Under the pieces are notes generated by a model. It was not told the DNA's origin and did no database searches. It worked only from the letters and a program-made list of their open reading frames with translations. From contig JANQOZ010000090.1 of the NCBI GenBank assembly GCA_028285525.1, positions 83,087-147,086 on the forward strand: a DNA stretch of 64,000 nucleotides. The letters are read 5' to 3'. This document shows positions 37,205 through 46,387 of this stretch, piece after piece. The stretch is from Lysobacterales bacterium. Its GTDB lineage: Bacteria > Pseudomonadota > Gammaproteobacteria > Xanthomonadales > SZUA-38. Numbering within the stretch: the stretch's first letter is position 1; each line of letters begins with the position of its first letter. A program made the translations under genes and the position numbers.

Positions 37205-38422
37205 ATGAACATCATATTGCTTTCTCCCGGCTACCCGGCCGATATCCCGGAATTTGTTCGGGGCCTGGCGGAGTGCGGCGCGCGGGTCATCGGCGTTGGT
37301 GACCAGGCACAGGCCAATTTGCCGGAACTCTCTCGCCGGGCCCTCAGCCGCTACGTTCAGGTTCCGTCGCTATGGGACCGCGAGGCGGTAATCGCAACGC
37401 TGCAGACAGAGCTCAGAGGCCTGGACGTTGCCGGCGTTGAGTGCCTGTGGGAACCGGGGGTGATGCTGGCCGCTCAGCTGCGTCAGCAGTTCGGTTTGCC
37501 GGGGCTGACCGTTGAGCAGGCTCATCGATTCCGCGACAAAGAAGCGATGAAGCTGGCGCTGGATCAGGCGGGCATTCGCACGCCCCATCACGTTGCGGCC
37601 ACCACCACCGCCGCCTGCTTCGAAGCGGCCGAACGCATTGGCTTTCCGCTGATTCTCAAGCCGATTGCGGGCGCAGGTTCCGCCGACACCTACCGGGTGG
37701 ACAGCCGCGAACAGCTGCGCGCGGCGCTCGCCATGATGCGACACGTCCCAGCGGTCAGCGTCGAAGAGTTTGTTGAGGGAGACGAGTTCACCTTCGACGC
37801 GATCTGCGTGAATGGCCAGGTGGCCTACCACAACGTTGCCTGGTATCGACCGCGGCCGCTGATCGCCCGCAGCAACGAGTGGATCAGTCCCCAGGTGATC
37901 GCGCTGCGCGACGTCGAGCGGGACGATCTGGCCGGAGGCATCGCCATGGGCCGGCAGGTGCTCGATGCCCTCGGGTTTCAGAGGGGCTTCACCCATATGG
38001 AGTGGTACCGGAAGGCGGACGGCGAGGTGGTGTTCGGTGAGATCGGCGCGCGACCGCCCGGCGCTCACCAGGTGGACCAGATGAAATTCGCCTGCGATTT
38101 TGACGTCTTTCGCGCCTGGGGCCAGGCGGTGGCCACGGGCAGCTCAGACCTGACGTTCCACCGACGCTACAACGTTGCCACAGTCTACAAGCGAGCGCGG
38201 GGCGTTGGGCGCATCAGCCGAATTGAGGGTGCCGCGAGTCTGGAGCAGCGGTTCGGTGAGCACGTCGTCTGGAACACGCTCCTGCCAACCGGCAGCCCGC
38301 GCCGCGACTGGCGCCAGACGCTGGTATCAGATGGTTTCATCATGCTGCGACACCCGGAGCTCACCGAAACCCTGACGATGGCTGACGCCGTGGCCTCAGA
38401 GCTGCATCTTTACGCCGACTGA
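37205..38422 (+). CDS. ATP-grasp ligase B, paralogue of ligase A
   Basis: This 405-residue protein begins MNIILLSPGYPADIPEFVRG and contains FRDKEAMKLALDQAGI, FPLILKPIAGAGSADTYRV, VEEFVEGDEFTFDAICVNG and FGEIGARPPG. These align throughout with ligase A, so the two arose by duplication. It is the only plus-strand gene of the glycogen/ATP-grasp cluster, reading away from glgA across a 106-bp divergent promoter region. The predicted activity is acyl-phosphate formation and ligation to an amine, alcohol or thiol. Substrates unknown. Confidence 0.88.
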   Translation: MNIILLSPGYPADIPEFVRGLAECGARVIGVGDQAQANLPELSRRALSRYVQVPSLWDREAVIATLQTELRGLDVAGVECLWEPGVMLAAQLRQQFGLPGLTVEQAHRFRDKEAMKLALDQAGIRTPHHVAATTTAACFEAAERIGFPLILKPIAGAGSADTYRVDSREQLRAALAMMRHVPAVSVEEFVEGDEFTFDAICVNGQVAYHNVAWYRPRPLIARSNEWISPQVIALRDVERDDLAGGIAMGRQVLDALGFQRGFTHMEWYRKADGEVVFGEIGARPPGAHQVDQMKFACDFDVFRAWGQAVATGSSDLTFHRRYNVATVYKRARGVGRISRIEGAASLEQRFGEHVVWNTLLPTGSPRRDWRQTLVSDGFIMLRHPELTETLTMADAVASELHLYAD

Positions 38423-38450
38423 AGAGCCTGGATTCGGTTGCGTTTCTGGG

Positions 38451-39182
38451 TCAGGCAAACTCGTCCAAGTATTTCGGCAGCATCTCGCGCCAGGTCACCC
38501 AGTCATGGTGGTAGTTGCTGCCCCAGGGATCGACCCGATTGGGCACACCCTTCGCGCCCAGCACCTGCGCCATGCGCCAGGACTCACCCGCGTTTTCGTA
38601 GTCCCCTTCGCCGGTGGGCAGCAGAATCTGCCGGGTCCGCAGCAGCTCGAGCATGCCTCCCTCCAGCCCCGGCAGGAAATGCAGCGGAGAGCTGAAGTAG
38701 AAATCATCAAAGAACTGCCCCTCGAGGTACTTCGACAGGTCGTAGGTGCCGCTCATGGCGATCGCCAGCCGATACGCGTCGGGATGCCGACACACCGTGG
38801 CGACGGCGTTGAACGCCCCGATGGACGCGCCGGCCGCGATGATTTCAATGTCGGGTGTCCGGCAGTCGGCGCGGATCGCGGGCGTGACCTCGTTGTAGAT
38901 AAAAGCGTCAAACGCGTTTTGCATGCGGGCCCGGAATGCCGGATGGTGCTCGCCGGAAAACCAGGTGCGGCCCGCCACGCTGTCGGTGGAATAGATCTTG
39001 ATGCGGCCCGCCTCCAGCAGCGGCGCCAGCGCCCGGATCATCAGAAAACGCTCGATCTCCTCAGCGTCGCCGCCGGCCGTGGGGTACAGCAGCACCGGCG
39101 TGCCAAACGACCCCCAGCGAATGAGGGGCATGGTCCGCTCGAGCCGCGGCGAATGCCAGCGGGTGACCTCCTTGGGCACCAT
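38451..39182 (-). CDS. Esterase-like alpha/beta hydrolase
   Basis: This 243-residue soluble protein is of the putative esterase group (COG4947-like). The nucleophile elbow is AAGASIGAFNAV. DSVAGRTWFSG lies upstream, YHHDWVTW near the C-terminus gives the likely catalytic His, and LPTGEGDYEN may contribute the acid. No signal peptide is present, so a cytoplasmic ester or thioester is likely. Its start overlaps the stop of the preceding RimK-like ATP-grasp gene by one base (TGATG), so hydrolase and ligase are translationally coupled. This suggests that one proofreads, recycles or completes the other's product. Confidence 0.85.
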   Translation of the reverse strand: MVPKEVTRWHSPRLERTMPLIRWGSFGTPVLLYPTAGGDAEEIERFLMIRALAPLLEAGRIKIYSTDSVAGRTWFSGEHHPAFRARMQNAFDAFIYNEVTPAIRADCRTPDIEIIAAGASIGAFNAVATVCRHPDAYRLAIAMSGTYDLSKYLEGQFFDDFYFSSPLHFLPGLEGGMLELLRTRQILLPTGEGDYENAGESWRMAQVLGAKGVPNRVDPWGSNYHHDWVTWREMLPKYLDEFA

Positions 39183-40423
39183 CAGGCGGCCGCTTCTTCG
39201 TCAGCCACCGACTGCTGAACGCGCTCCCAGAACAGCTCGGTGAATGAATCGATTTCATGCTCGGGATAGAGCGCGGTCACTTTCTTTCGAATCGCATCCA
39301 GCATCACCTCCGACCGGAACAGGTCGGCCGCAACCTCGTCCAGGTCCGCGAGATGCTCCGCGCAAAAGGCTTCGAAGCGCTCGGTGTCAAAATGCGCGTC
39401 AGCCAGCGCGTGGTAGGCCGCAAACTTCTCTTCCTGGCTCCGATCGCTGTCGGCGATAGCGAAGTAGTCCTGCCAGTTGAGGTCCGAACGCATCCGGCGT
39501 CCGGTGGCCGCACAAAACACCGACCAGCGAACGTTCGCCTTGATCAGCCAGGGAAAGTGGTAGTGCAGCGAGCTGACCTGCGAGTCTGGGCACGCGTTCG
39601 CAAAGTCAATCGGGTGCCAGACGCCGTCACTTCGCAGAGCCTCGCAGGAGTTGAAGTCCCAGCCGAAGAAAGCGTTGATGATGCCGGTCATCTGATGCAG
39701 ATGGCTTTCGTCTTCCGGGGCCAGGAAGTTGCGGTCCATGCGGTAACGATCGTGAAGCGGCGCCCCCGGATCGTAGTTGACGCAGCGGCGCTGTGGCCCG
39801 AGTCCAACGCAGCGCACAAAAGCATCGTGGGGCATCACACCCTTCTGCAGGTTCATGACCCGCGTGCCGCTCTTGTTGTAAGCGTCCCGCAGCGCCTCCG
39901 CGTCGTTGATCGCCGTCACGCCTACCCAGGCGCCCCCGTCGTAGGGTTTCATAAACAGCGGGTAGCCGATCTTGTCCCCGATTTCGCCGAGGTCGAACAG
40001 CTTCGCGTATTGCCTGAGCGTCGGCTCGAGGTCGGACGACTCGGCATACGACTTCGGCGGCAGCAGCCAGGTATCGGGCACCGGAAACCCCAGCCGCATC
40101 ATCGCCGCGTAGGTGGTCTGCTTTTCCATCGACTGCAGCGTCCACGGATTGTTGAAGACGTAGAGGTCGTCCATGACGATCGACTTTTTGATCCACTCCC
40201 GCGAGGGTTGATACCAGTGAGTCAGCCGATCGATCACCACGTCGTAAGGACAAGGCCTGCGCAGATCGAACGGCTCGATCATGACCCGCTCAACCTCAAA
40301 GCGGATGGACTCTTCACCCTGGCTAACCACAGGGTCCAGCCGTCGGAGCAGCGCCTCGTAGCAGATGGGCCAGCAGATATCCGCACCGAGGGACAGGCCG
40401 ATTTTTCTCGTTGTTGTGCTCAC
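39182..40423 (-). CDS. ATP-grasp ligase D, glutathione-synthetase/RimK-like
   Basis: This 413-residue protein differs from the other three ATP-grasp proteins in the cluster. KQTTYAAMMRLGFPVPDTWLLPPKS leads into the lid region (starting near residue 138), IGYPLFMKPYDGGAWVGV is the nucleotide-binding loop, and a FFGWDFNSCEALRSDGVWHPIDFANACPDS block carries the metal ligands. The C-terminal 90 residues are helical and charged. The N-terminal domain with SLGADICWPICYEALLRRLDP is unusual. It probably forms an amide bond on a carboxylate substrate. It lies 75 bp after the Fes-like esterase and overlaps the next esterase gene. Confidence 0.82.
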   Translation of the reverse strand: MSTTTRKIGLSLGADICWPICYEALLRRLDPVVSQGEESIRFEVERVMIEPFDLRRPCPYDVVIDRLTHWYQPSREWIKKSIVMDDLYVFNNPWTLQSMEKQTTYAAMMRLGFPVPDTWLLPPKSYAESSDLEPTLRQYAKLFDLGEIGDKIGYPLFMKPYDGGAWVGVTAINDAEALRDAYNKSGTRVMNLQKGVMPHDAFVRCVGLGPQRRCVNYDPGAPLHDRYRMDRNFLAPEDESHLHQMTGIINAFFGWDFNSCEALRSDGVWHPIDFANACPDSQVSSLHYHFPWLIKANVRWSVFCAATGRRMRSDLNWQDYFAIADSDRSQEEKFAAYHALADAHFDTERFEAFCAEHLADLDEVAADLFRSEVMLDAIRKKVTALYPEHEIDSFTELFWERVQQSVADEEAAA

Positions 40424-40498
40424 AGATTGTCCTGTTTGGTTGTTCTTAGTTCGGTGCTGCTCACCAGGCTGCCAGAGACCGTAGGCCCTGACCTGCTG

Positions 40499-41635
40499 CT
40501 ATTCATACACCATCCAAGCCGGCCCGGGAAACAGCCACGTTAATCCGCTGCGCAGCCGATCACGCCAGTTTTCCCAGTTGTGCGCATCGCGAGCCTCCTC
40601 GAGCAGCACCTCAATCGACTGCTGCTGCAGCGTCAGCACCATCGAGCGGTTTTCGAAGATCAGCGACTCATAGAGACCGCAGCTCAAAAACACCTTTTTT
40701 GAGGGATGGCCCGGCGACTCGCGGAATCGGTTGATGAAGGCTACCACCGGATCGAAGGCCGGGCCGCGCTGATGTCTGCCGATGTCGCTGAAGGCAAAAG
40801 AACCGGACTGAAGCAGCAGTCGATCGAACAGGCCGGGATTGAGCCAGGCGGCATGCAGCGACGCCACCGCACCAAAGCTGGCGCCCATCAGGCAGCGGGA
40901 GCGAGAATCATCGATCAGCGGATACCGGTCGTTCATTACGCCCAGCACCTCGTTGCAGATGAACTGGGCGTGGCGCCGATCGCCGGAGTACTCGGTAAGG
41001 CGGTCCGGCGAGTCGCTCAACGCCACAATCAGCGGAGGGATCTCCAGATCGTGGGTCAGATTGTCCAGCACAACGCCAAGCTGCGCATAGCGCAGGTAAT
41101 CGCTGCCGTCGTGAACGATGAGCAGCGGGTAGCTGCGGCTGCGTCGAAACCGGGCCGGCAGGTAGACCTGCAGGTTGCGCCGCTCGCCGAAGGCGCCGCT
41201 GTCGACGGCCACCTGCTCCCAGCTGCCTTGCCGCACGTCGTCACGTTCTTCGGTCCAGATCGGGCGCTCGTAGCCCTCAGCCTGGCATACCGAGTTAGCG
41301 CCAAATGGATCATCGGCCAGCACCGGGTTGAGCGGATCGACAATCAGCTGTGACTGACCGCCGGCAATGACCTCAAACTTGTATTCGATCCGCGAGCCGG
41401 GTGCGAGATCGATGGAAACGCTCCAGAGGTCGGTGCCAGCCAGCCGCTGAAACGGCTGCGCCGCGGCAAAACCGGCGACCCAGCAGCGAAGGTTCACCGC
41501 GTCCGCTTCCCCGCGATAGATAAAGGTCACCTTGCGGCCTTCGACAACGGGGAAGCGATTGCCGGCCAGAAAGTGATCAACGTCGGCAGGCGATGGCTCC
41601 GCCGTCTGCAGAAACGTTTTGAGGGGTATCGTCAT
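40499..41635 (-). CDS. Enterochelin-esterase-like hydrolase
   Basis: The protein has 378 residues. Residues 1-125 form an E-set/CBM48-like beta domain (KVTFIYRGEADAVNLRCWV, SRIEYKFEV). An esterase-D-type alpha/beta hydrolase follows, with YPLLIVHDGSDYLRY, the nucleophile elbow CLMGASFGAVAS and a C-terminal DAHNWENWRDRL holding the catalytic His. Fes-type enzymes cleave esters of siderophores or acyl-sugars. The CBM48-like domain also occurs in glycogen-acting enzymes, which fits the setting. No signal peptide is seen. The ATG/TGA overlap of four bases with the S51-like gene shows coupling. Confidence 0.85.
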   Translation of the reverse strand: MTIPLKTFLQTAEPSPADVDHFLAGNRFPVVEGRKVTFIYRGEADAVNLRCWVAGFAAAQPFQRLAGTDLWSVSIDLAPGSRIEYKFEVIAGGQSQLIVDPLNPVLADDPFGANSVCQAEGYERPIWTEERDDVRQGSWEQVAVDSGAFGERRNLQVYLPARFRRSRSYPLLIVHDGSDYLRYAQLGVVLDNLTHDLEIPPLIVALSDSPDRLTEYSGDRRHAQFICNEVLGVMNDRYPLIDDSRSRCLMGASFGAVASLHAAWLNPGLFDRLLLQSGSFAFSDIGRHQRGPAFDPVVAFINRFRESPGHPSKKVFLSCGLYESLIFENRSMVLTLQQQSIEVLLEEARDAHNWENWRDRLRSGLTWLFPGPAWMVYE

Positions 41636-42558
41636 GAGATTTCCAGCGGCCGCAGTTCCCCGCCGCGCTCGATCAGCATTGCCCCGCTCGCGGCAACCAG
41701 GCTGGCGCCGTCGAACGCGAGCCGCGAGCCGCTGTCGAGCGTCACGCAGCGAGCGGGCGCAAAGCGGCTCGCCAGCAGATCCATCTGACGGCGGTTGTTG
41801 AGCTTAAGGCGTCGGCTGGCGCCCGGAAAGAACACCAGGTCCGGAAGGACGCCCGCCCCGGCCATCAGCACCTCGGGCTCGCGCCGGCCCTGAGGGGTGT
41901 GGTCGTTAAACAGCACGATGTTGTCACTTAACGCCATGGCACCGGCCGACCAGGCGAGCACTGGTCGACCCTGAAGCCAGGGCGCGTCGTTAAAGAGCCG
42001 CAGCCGGTTGGCCAGCACCGCCACGTTGCCCCCGGTCAGCAGCAGAGAGGGACACGACTCGAGGAGCGTCTCTACCTCGTGAATCTGCTCGGCCAGCGCC
42101 GCCGACTCAAGGCCTCTTAGCTCCTCGTGGAACTGGTCGTGAATACGCCGGGCCTGCGCCACGTGCTGACGATCAAGCTGCTGAATCTGCGCAACGGCCT
42201 CGTGGCGCGCCTGATCGATGAGATCGGAAGCGCCGCCATCGCGCGTCACCTGGCGGGCCGCAATCATGAGCTGACGCATGCGAAGCCGATACAGACGCTG
42301 GAGGTCCTTCAGCCGATCCTGACGCTCCTGATGCGCCTCTCGCAGCCGTTGGTCTGCGGCAAACGCCGCCTCGGCCCGTCGATTGAGGCCGAGGTCGACC
42401 AGCTTCTGCGGGAGAAGCTCCGCGAGATCTTCGATATAGCCCTCGGCCTCTTTCCAGGCGGCCGACACCACCGCCACCGGGGCGTCCGGCAGGTCAGCGG
42501 CCGCGCCGCCGAGATTGGTCACCGGCCGCTGAGGGCCAAGGATAATCCGGCGGGTCAT
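41632..42558 (-). CDS. Peptidase S51/cyanophycinase-like protein with a helical insertion
   Basis: This 308-residue protein contains LLLTGGNVAVLANRL followed by LAWSAGAMAL (Ser204), the nucleophile elbow of the peptidase E / cyanophycinase / class I glutamine amidotransferase-like fold, and later VLPDLVFFPGASRRL. Between residues 60 and 165 lies a long charged helical, probably coiled-coil segment (for example RLKDLQRLYRLRMRQL) that normal dipeptidase E lacks. It could hydrolyse a peptide or isopeptide made by the neighbouring ligases, or serve as a scaffold. It lies three bases after ATP-grasp ligase C and overlaps the Fes-like esterase gene. Catalytic activity is not certain. Confidence 0.7.
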   Translation of the reverse strand: MTRRIILGPQRPVTNLGGAAADLPDAPVAVVSAAWKEAEGYIEDLAELLPQKLVDLGLNRRAEAAFAADQRLREAHQERQDRLKDLQRLYRLRMRQLMIAARQVTRDGGASDLIDQARHEAVAQIQQLDRQHVAQARRIHDQFHEELRGLESAALAEQIHEVETLLESCPSLLLTGGNVAVLANRLRLFNDAPWLQGRPVLAWSAGAMALSDNIVLFNDHTPQGRREPEVLMAGAGVLPDLVFFPGASRRLKLNNRRQMDLLASRFAPARCVTLDSGSRLAFDGASLVAASGAMLIERGGELRPLEIS

Positions 42559-42561
42559 GGG

Positions 42562-43812
42562 TCAGGAGAGCTCAACCCGGATCAAACCGACCAGTTCCCG
42601 AACCGCGGACTCAACCACTTCGGTAGCAGGGTGTCGGAGAATGACATACCCCTCCCCTTCATAGCCGTCCGATCGGGGCTGACCCGGGGTCGGCAACTTT
42701 GCCTCGACCACCAGCTCACCGAAGCGCTGCTGAGCTTCGTCGAGGCCAAAAATTCGCTGAACTCGGCCGCCGCCAGACCCGCCGCTGCCGCCCTGGCCGC
42801 GGAGGTACGCGGCGCCGACCGCGTAGCGCCGGGGCGGCGGTTCAAATTCCTCGAAAATCATCAGCCGTGGCCACGCCTGGTAGAAGTCCAGGTCGTGCGC
42901 GTAGGACAGCAGCGAAGTGATCTGCGCACCGGGCGGTCGAGCGCCCGCCTCCGAGATTGCGATGCGCCCGCCGGTGAGCTGGAACCACTCCATGTGGCTC
43001 AGGCCGGTCTCCAGCCCAAGCGCCTTGACCGCGGCAAAGCCCGCCTGCCTGATCGGATCGAATCGGGCGTCGGAGATGTCCCGCGGCAGCACCACCGACC
43101 ACTGTATCCAGTCGTTCTCGAGCACGGTCAGGGGTGCCGGCTGGTAGCGCGAAATCGAGTGCCAAACCGGCTTGCCGCCGATCAGCACCGAGTCGAAGGA
43201 ATACTCCTCGCCGGAGACGAACTCTTCGAACAGCGAGGGCTGATCGGCCCCCAGCGGCACCTTCGCCAGCAGGTCCGCCAGGTCATGGTCGCCGTTCAGA
43301 CGCCAGGTGGCTTTGCCCCCTGCGCCCGCCGGCGGCTTAACCACGACGGGATAGCCGACCTGATCTACGAAGCGTTTCGCGTCTTCGGGCCCGGCAATCA
43401 GCGCGTGACGCGCGCAGGGCAGCTCCGCTGCTGCGAGCATCTCCTTCATTCTCGCCTTGTCGCGGAAGTTGATTGCGGCTTCCACACCCATGCCGGGGAT
43501 GCCAAGATGTTCCCGGGCCCTGGCCAGCGGCACCTGCATCTGCTCCAGCGCCGCCAGCATGCGAACCGGTGGGCCGAGGACCCGCGAAAGGCTGCGGGCC
43601 GCGTCGACAAGCTGCTGTGCGTCCAGCGCGTCCTTCACCCGCCAATGGCCCGCGAGGTGGCGGCGGATGCGCTCGGGAATCCGGTCTTCCGGGTCCTGGC
43701 TCACCACCGACAGCGCCACGCCGGGCAGTCGAGCCGCTCCGGAGATAAACTTCAGCGTCGCCGCCATAAAAAACGGCGCCGCAAACAGCACGTGCCGGGG
43801 CGATCCGCTCAC
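42562..43812 (-). CDS. ATP-grasp ligase C
   Basis: The protein has 416 residues, beginning at GTG 43810-43812, one base after the glgP stop. The ATP-grasp core shows FRDKARMKEMLAAAELP, YPVVVKPPAGAGGKATWRL, FEEFVSGEEYSFDSVLIGG and ISEAGARPPG. It is of the same group as ligases A and B but more divergent, with a Gly/Ser-rich linker GGSGGSGGG near residue 345. It should form an acyl-phosphate and ligate it to a nucleophile. Its position between glgP and the S51-like gene, with gaps of one and three bases, makes coordinated synthesis with glycogen phosphorylase very likely. Confidence 0.87.
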   Translation of the reverse strand: MSGSPRHVLFAAPFFMAATLKFISGAARLPGVALSVVSQDPEDRIPERIRRHLAGHWRVKDALDAQQLVDAARSLSRVLGPPVRMLAALEQMQVPLARAREHLGIPGMGVEAAINFRDKARMKEMLAAAELPCARHALIAGPEDAKRFVDQVGYPVVVKPPAGAGGKATWRLNGDHDLADLLAKVPLGADQPSLFEEFVSGEEYSFDSVLIGGKPVWHSISRYQPAPLTVLENDWIQWSVVLPRDISDARFDPIRQAGFAAVKALGLETGLSHMEWFQLTGGRIAISEAGARPPGAQITSLLSYAHDLDFYQAWPRLMIFEEFEPPPRRYAVGAAYLRGQGGSGGSGGGRVQRIFGLDEAQQRFGELVVEAKLPTPGQPRSDGYEGEGYVILRHPATEVVESAVRELVGLIRVELS

Positions 43813-43813
43813 C

Positions 43814-46327
43814 TCAGGACCCTTCGCCGGCCAGCGTCACGGGCTCCAGCCGCCAGATATCGCGGTTGTACTCCGCAATTGTGCGATCAGCCGAAAACTG
43901 GCCTGCGCTGGCGCAGTTCAGAATGCTCTTTTCCGCCCAACCCTGCGGATCGAGATATGCCGCTTCCACCGCCTGCTGTGCGTCAACAAAACTCCGAAAA
44001 TCCGCGGCGGTCATCCAGGGATCGCCCGGGGTTGTGATCGCGTGGATGACGCTGTTGAAAGCGTCAGCCTTGTCGCCTCGGATGCTCTCGTCGGCCAGCA
44101 TCGCCAGCACCCGCTTCAGATCGCTGTCCTGCTCGATGATGGCCTTCGGGTTGTACTGCCCTCGCTGCTGCATCACCTCCTCGACGGTCAGGCCGAACAG
44201 GAAGAAATTGTCTTTGCCGACAGCCTCGAGAATCTCGACGTTGGCGCCGTCCAGCGTGCCGATCGTCAGCGCCCCGTTCATCATCAGCTTCATGTTGCCG
44301 GTGCCCGAGGCCTCTTTGCCGGCCGTGGAAATCTGCGCCGACAGATCGGCCGCGGGACAGATCACCTCCATCGCCGAGACGTTGTAGTCGGGAAAGAACA
44401 CCAGCTTGAGCCGCTCGTCGATCGCCGGATCGCTGTTGATCACCGACCCGACCTGCACAATCGCCTCGATGATGTGCTTGGCCATCACGTAGCCGGGCGC
44501 AGCCTTGCCGCCGATGATGACCACACGTTTGACCAGCCCTTCCCCGTCGCCGCGGCACAGGCGGTCGTACAGGTGCAGTACGTGCAGCAGATTCAGCAGC
44601 TGTCGCTTGTATTCATGAATCCGTTTGACCTGTACGTCGAACAGTGCCTGGGGATCGATCTCCTCGCCGGTGCGTCGCAGGATTTCTGCGGCAAGGCGCC
44701 GTTTGTTGGCCTGCTTGACCTCCATCCACTGGTGCTGGAAGGCGGGGTTCCCGGCCTTGGCCTTGAGACCTGCAAGCTGAGGCAGGTCGGTCATCCAGCC
44801 ACGGCCGATCACGCTGTTGAGCAGCTCGGCGAGCGCCGGATTGCAGGCCCCGAGCCAGCGCCGCTGCGTGACACCATTGGTTTTGTTGGTGAACTTTTCG
44901 GGCCAGAGCGCCGCAAAGTCCTTGAACAGCCCTTTCTTCAGCAGCTCGGAGTGGAGCGCGGCCACGCCGTTGACCGAGTAGCTGCCGACGATGGCCAGGT
45001 GCGCCATGCGCAGCATGGGCGAGTAGTCGCTGCTGATCAGCGACATCCGCTGTTTTCGCGCCTCGTCGCCCGGCCAGCGCTGCTCGATTTCCTCGAGCAG
45101 CCGTCGATTGATCTCGTAAATGATGTCCAGCAGCCTCGGCAGCAGGCGTCCGAACATCGCCACGGGCCACTGCTCCAGCGCCTCCGGCAGCAGCGTGTGG
45201 TTGGTATACGCCATCGTGCGCGTGGTGATGTCCCACGCCTGGTCCCAGGACAGCTCCACGTCGTCCACCAAAAGGCGCATCAGCTCGGCCACGGCCACCG
45301 CCGGGTGAGTGTCGTTAAGCTGAAAACAGTGGCGGTCAGCGAACTGCGTCATGTCCGCCGCCGCCTCCTCCCGCCAGCGTCGGAGCGTGTCCTGCAGGCT
45401 GGCGGAGGCCAAGAAGTACTGCTGCTGCAGCCGCAGCTCCTGACCGTTTTCGGTCGTCGCGTTCGGGTAAAGCACCATGGTGATGCGCTCGGCCGCGTTT
45501 TTGGCCGCCACCGCACCCGCGTAGCCGCCCGCGTTGAAGTCGTCCAGATCCAGCTCGTCCGGCGCCACGGCGGACCAGAGCCGCAGCGTGTTGACGATGT
45601 TGTTCTCAAAACCCGGCACCGGGATGTCGTACGGCACCGCCAGCACCTCAGCCGTATCGACCCACTCGTAGGAGAGCGTGCCGTCGCTGCGGGTGTGGAC
45701 AACCGTTCGGCCTCCGAACCGGATGCGCTGGCTCAGCTCGATACGCTGGACCTCCCAGGGGTAGCCTTCGCGCAGCCACGCGTCGGGCGCTTCGCGCTGG
45801 GCGCCGTTTTCCAGCTCCTGGCGGAACATGCCGTACTGGTAGCGAATGCCGTAGCCCAGCACCGGCAGCCGCAGCGTCGCGCAGCTGTCGAGAAAGCAGG
45901 CCGCGAGACGCCCCAGACCCCCGTTGCCGAGGCCGGCGTCGTGCTCCTGCTCACTCACCTCTTCAAGTGCGAGGCCCAGCGCGTTGAGCGCCTCGGCGGC
46001 TTCGTCCTCCAGCGCCAGGCTCTGCAGCGAGTTGCGCAGCAGTCGGCCCATGAGGAACTCAAGCGACAGATAGCAGGTGCGACGATGACGTCCCGACTGC
46101 ACCGCGGTACGGGTCTGGTTGCGTCGCTCAAGCAGGCGATCGCGAACGGCAAGCGCCAGCGCCTGGTACAAAAAAGGCTGGCGCGTACGGACCGTTCGAC
46201 GGCCCAGCGTGCGATAAAAATAGTGGGTGATGTCCGACAGCAGCCCGTCTGCCGTCATCGGGGCAGAGTCGGAGTGCAGGAGCTCGAGATCACCTTTGCC
46301 GTTCGTGTCTTGCAGGTTGTCCACCAT
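43814..46327 (-). CDS. glgP: Glycogen phosphorylase
   Basis: This 837-residue GT35 enzyme is of normal length. The pyridoxal-phosphate site EASGTGNMKLMMNGALTIG (Lys in GNMK) is intact, and FNDTHPA-like QLNDTHPAVAVAELMR, GLGNGGLGRLAACFLDS and VKRIHEYKRQLLN are all family blocks. It releases glucose-1-phosphate from glycogen. It lies 60 bp after glgC and one base before ATP-grasp ligase C, all on the minus strand, so degradation and ADP-glucose supply share a transcript with the unknown ligases. Confidence 0.97.
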   Translation of the reverse strand: MVDNLQDTNGKGDLELLHSDSAPMTADGLLSDITHYFYRTLGRRTVRTRQPFLYQALALAVRDRLLERRNQTRTAVQSGRHRRTCYLSLEFLMGRLLRNSLQSLALEDEAAEALNALGLALEEVSEQEHDAGLGNGGLGRLAACFLDSCATLRLPVLGYGIRYQYGMFRQELENGAQREAPDAWLREGYPWEVQRIELSQRIRFGGRTVVHTRSDGTLSYEWVDTAEVLAVPYDIPVPGFENNIVNTLRLWSAVAPDELDLDDFNAGGYAGAVAAKNAAERITMVLYPNATTENGQELRLQQQYFLASASLQDTLRRWREEAAADMTQFADRHCFQLNDTHPAVAVAELMRLLVDDVELSWDQAWDITTRTMAYTNHTLLPEALEQWPVAMFGRLLPRLLDIIYEINRRLLEEIEQRWPGDEARKQRMSLISSDYSPMLRMAHLAIVGSYSVNGVAALHSELLKKGLFKDFAALWPEKFTNKTNGVTQRRWLGACNPALAELLNSVIGRGWMTDLPQLAGLKAKAGNPAFQHQWMEVKQANKRRLAAEILRRTGEEIDPQALFDVQVKRIHEYKRQLLNLLHVLHLYDRLCRGDGEGLVKRVVIIGGKAAPGYVMAKHIIEAIVQVGSVINSDPAIDERLKLVFFPDYNVSAMEVICPAADLSAQISTAGKEASGTGNMKLMMNGALTIGTLDGANVEILEAVGKDNFFLFGLTVEEVMQQRGQYNPKAIIEQDSDLKRVLAMLADESIRGDKADAFNSVIHAITTPGDPWMTAADFRSFVDAQQAVEAAYLDPQGWAEKSILNCASAGQFSADRTIAEYNRDIWRLEPVTLAGEGS

Positions 46328-46387
46328 AGAAGCTGCTCCCAGGAAATGGGTTCGGGATCGAGGGTTGGTTTACAAGAGTTAGAAGCG

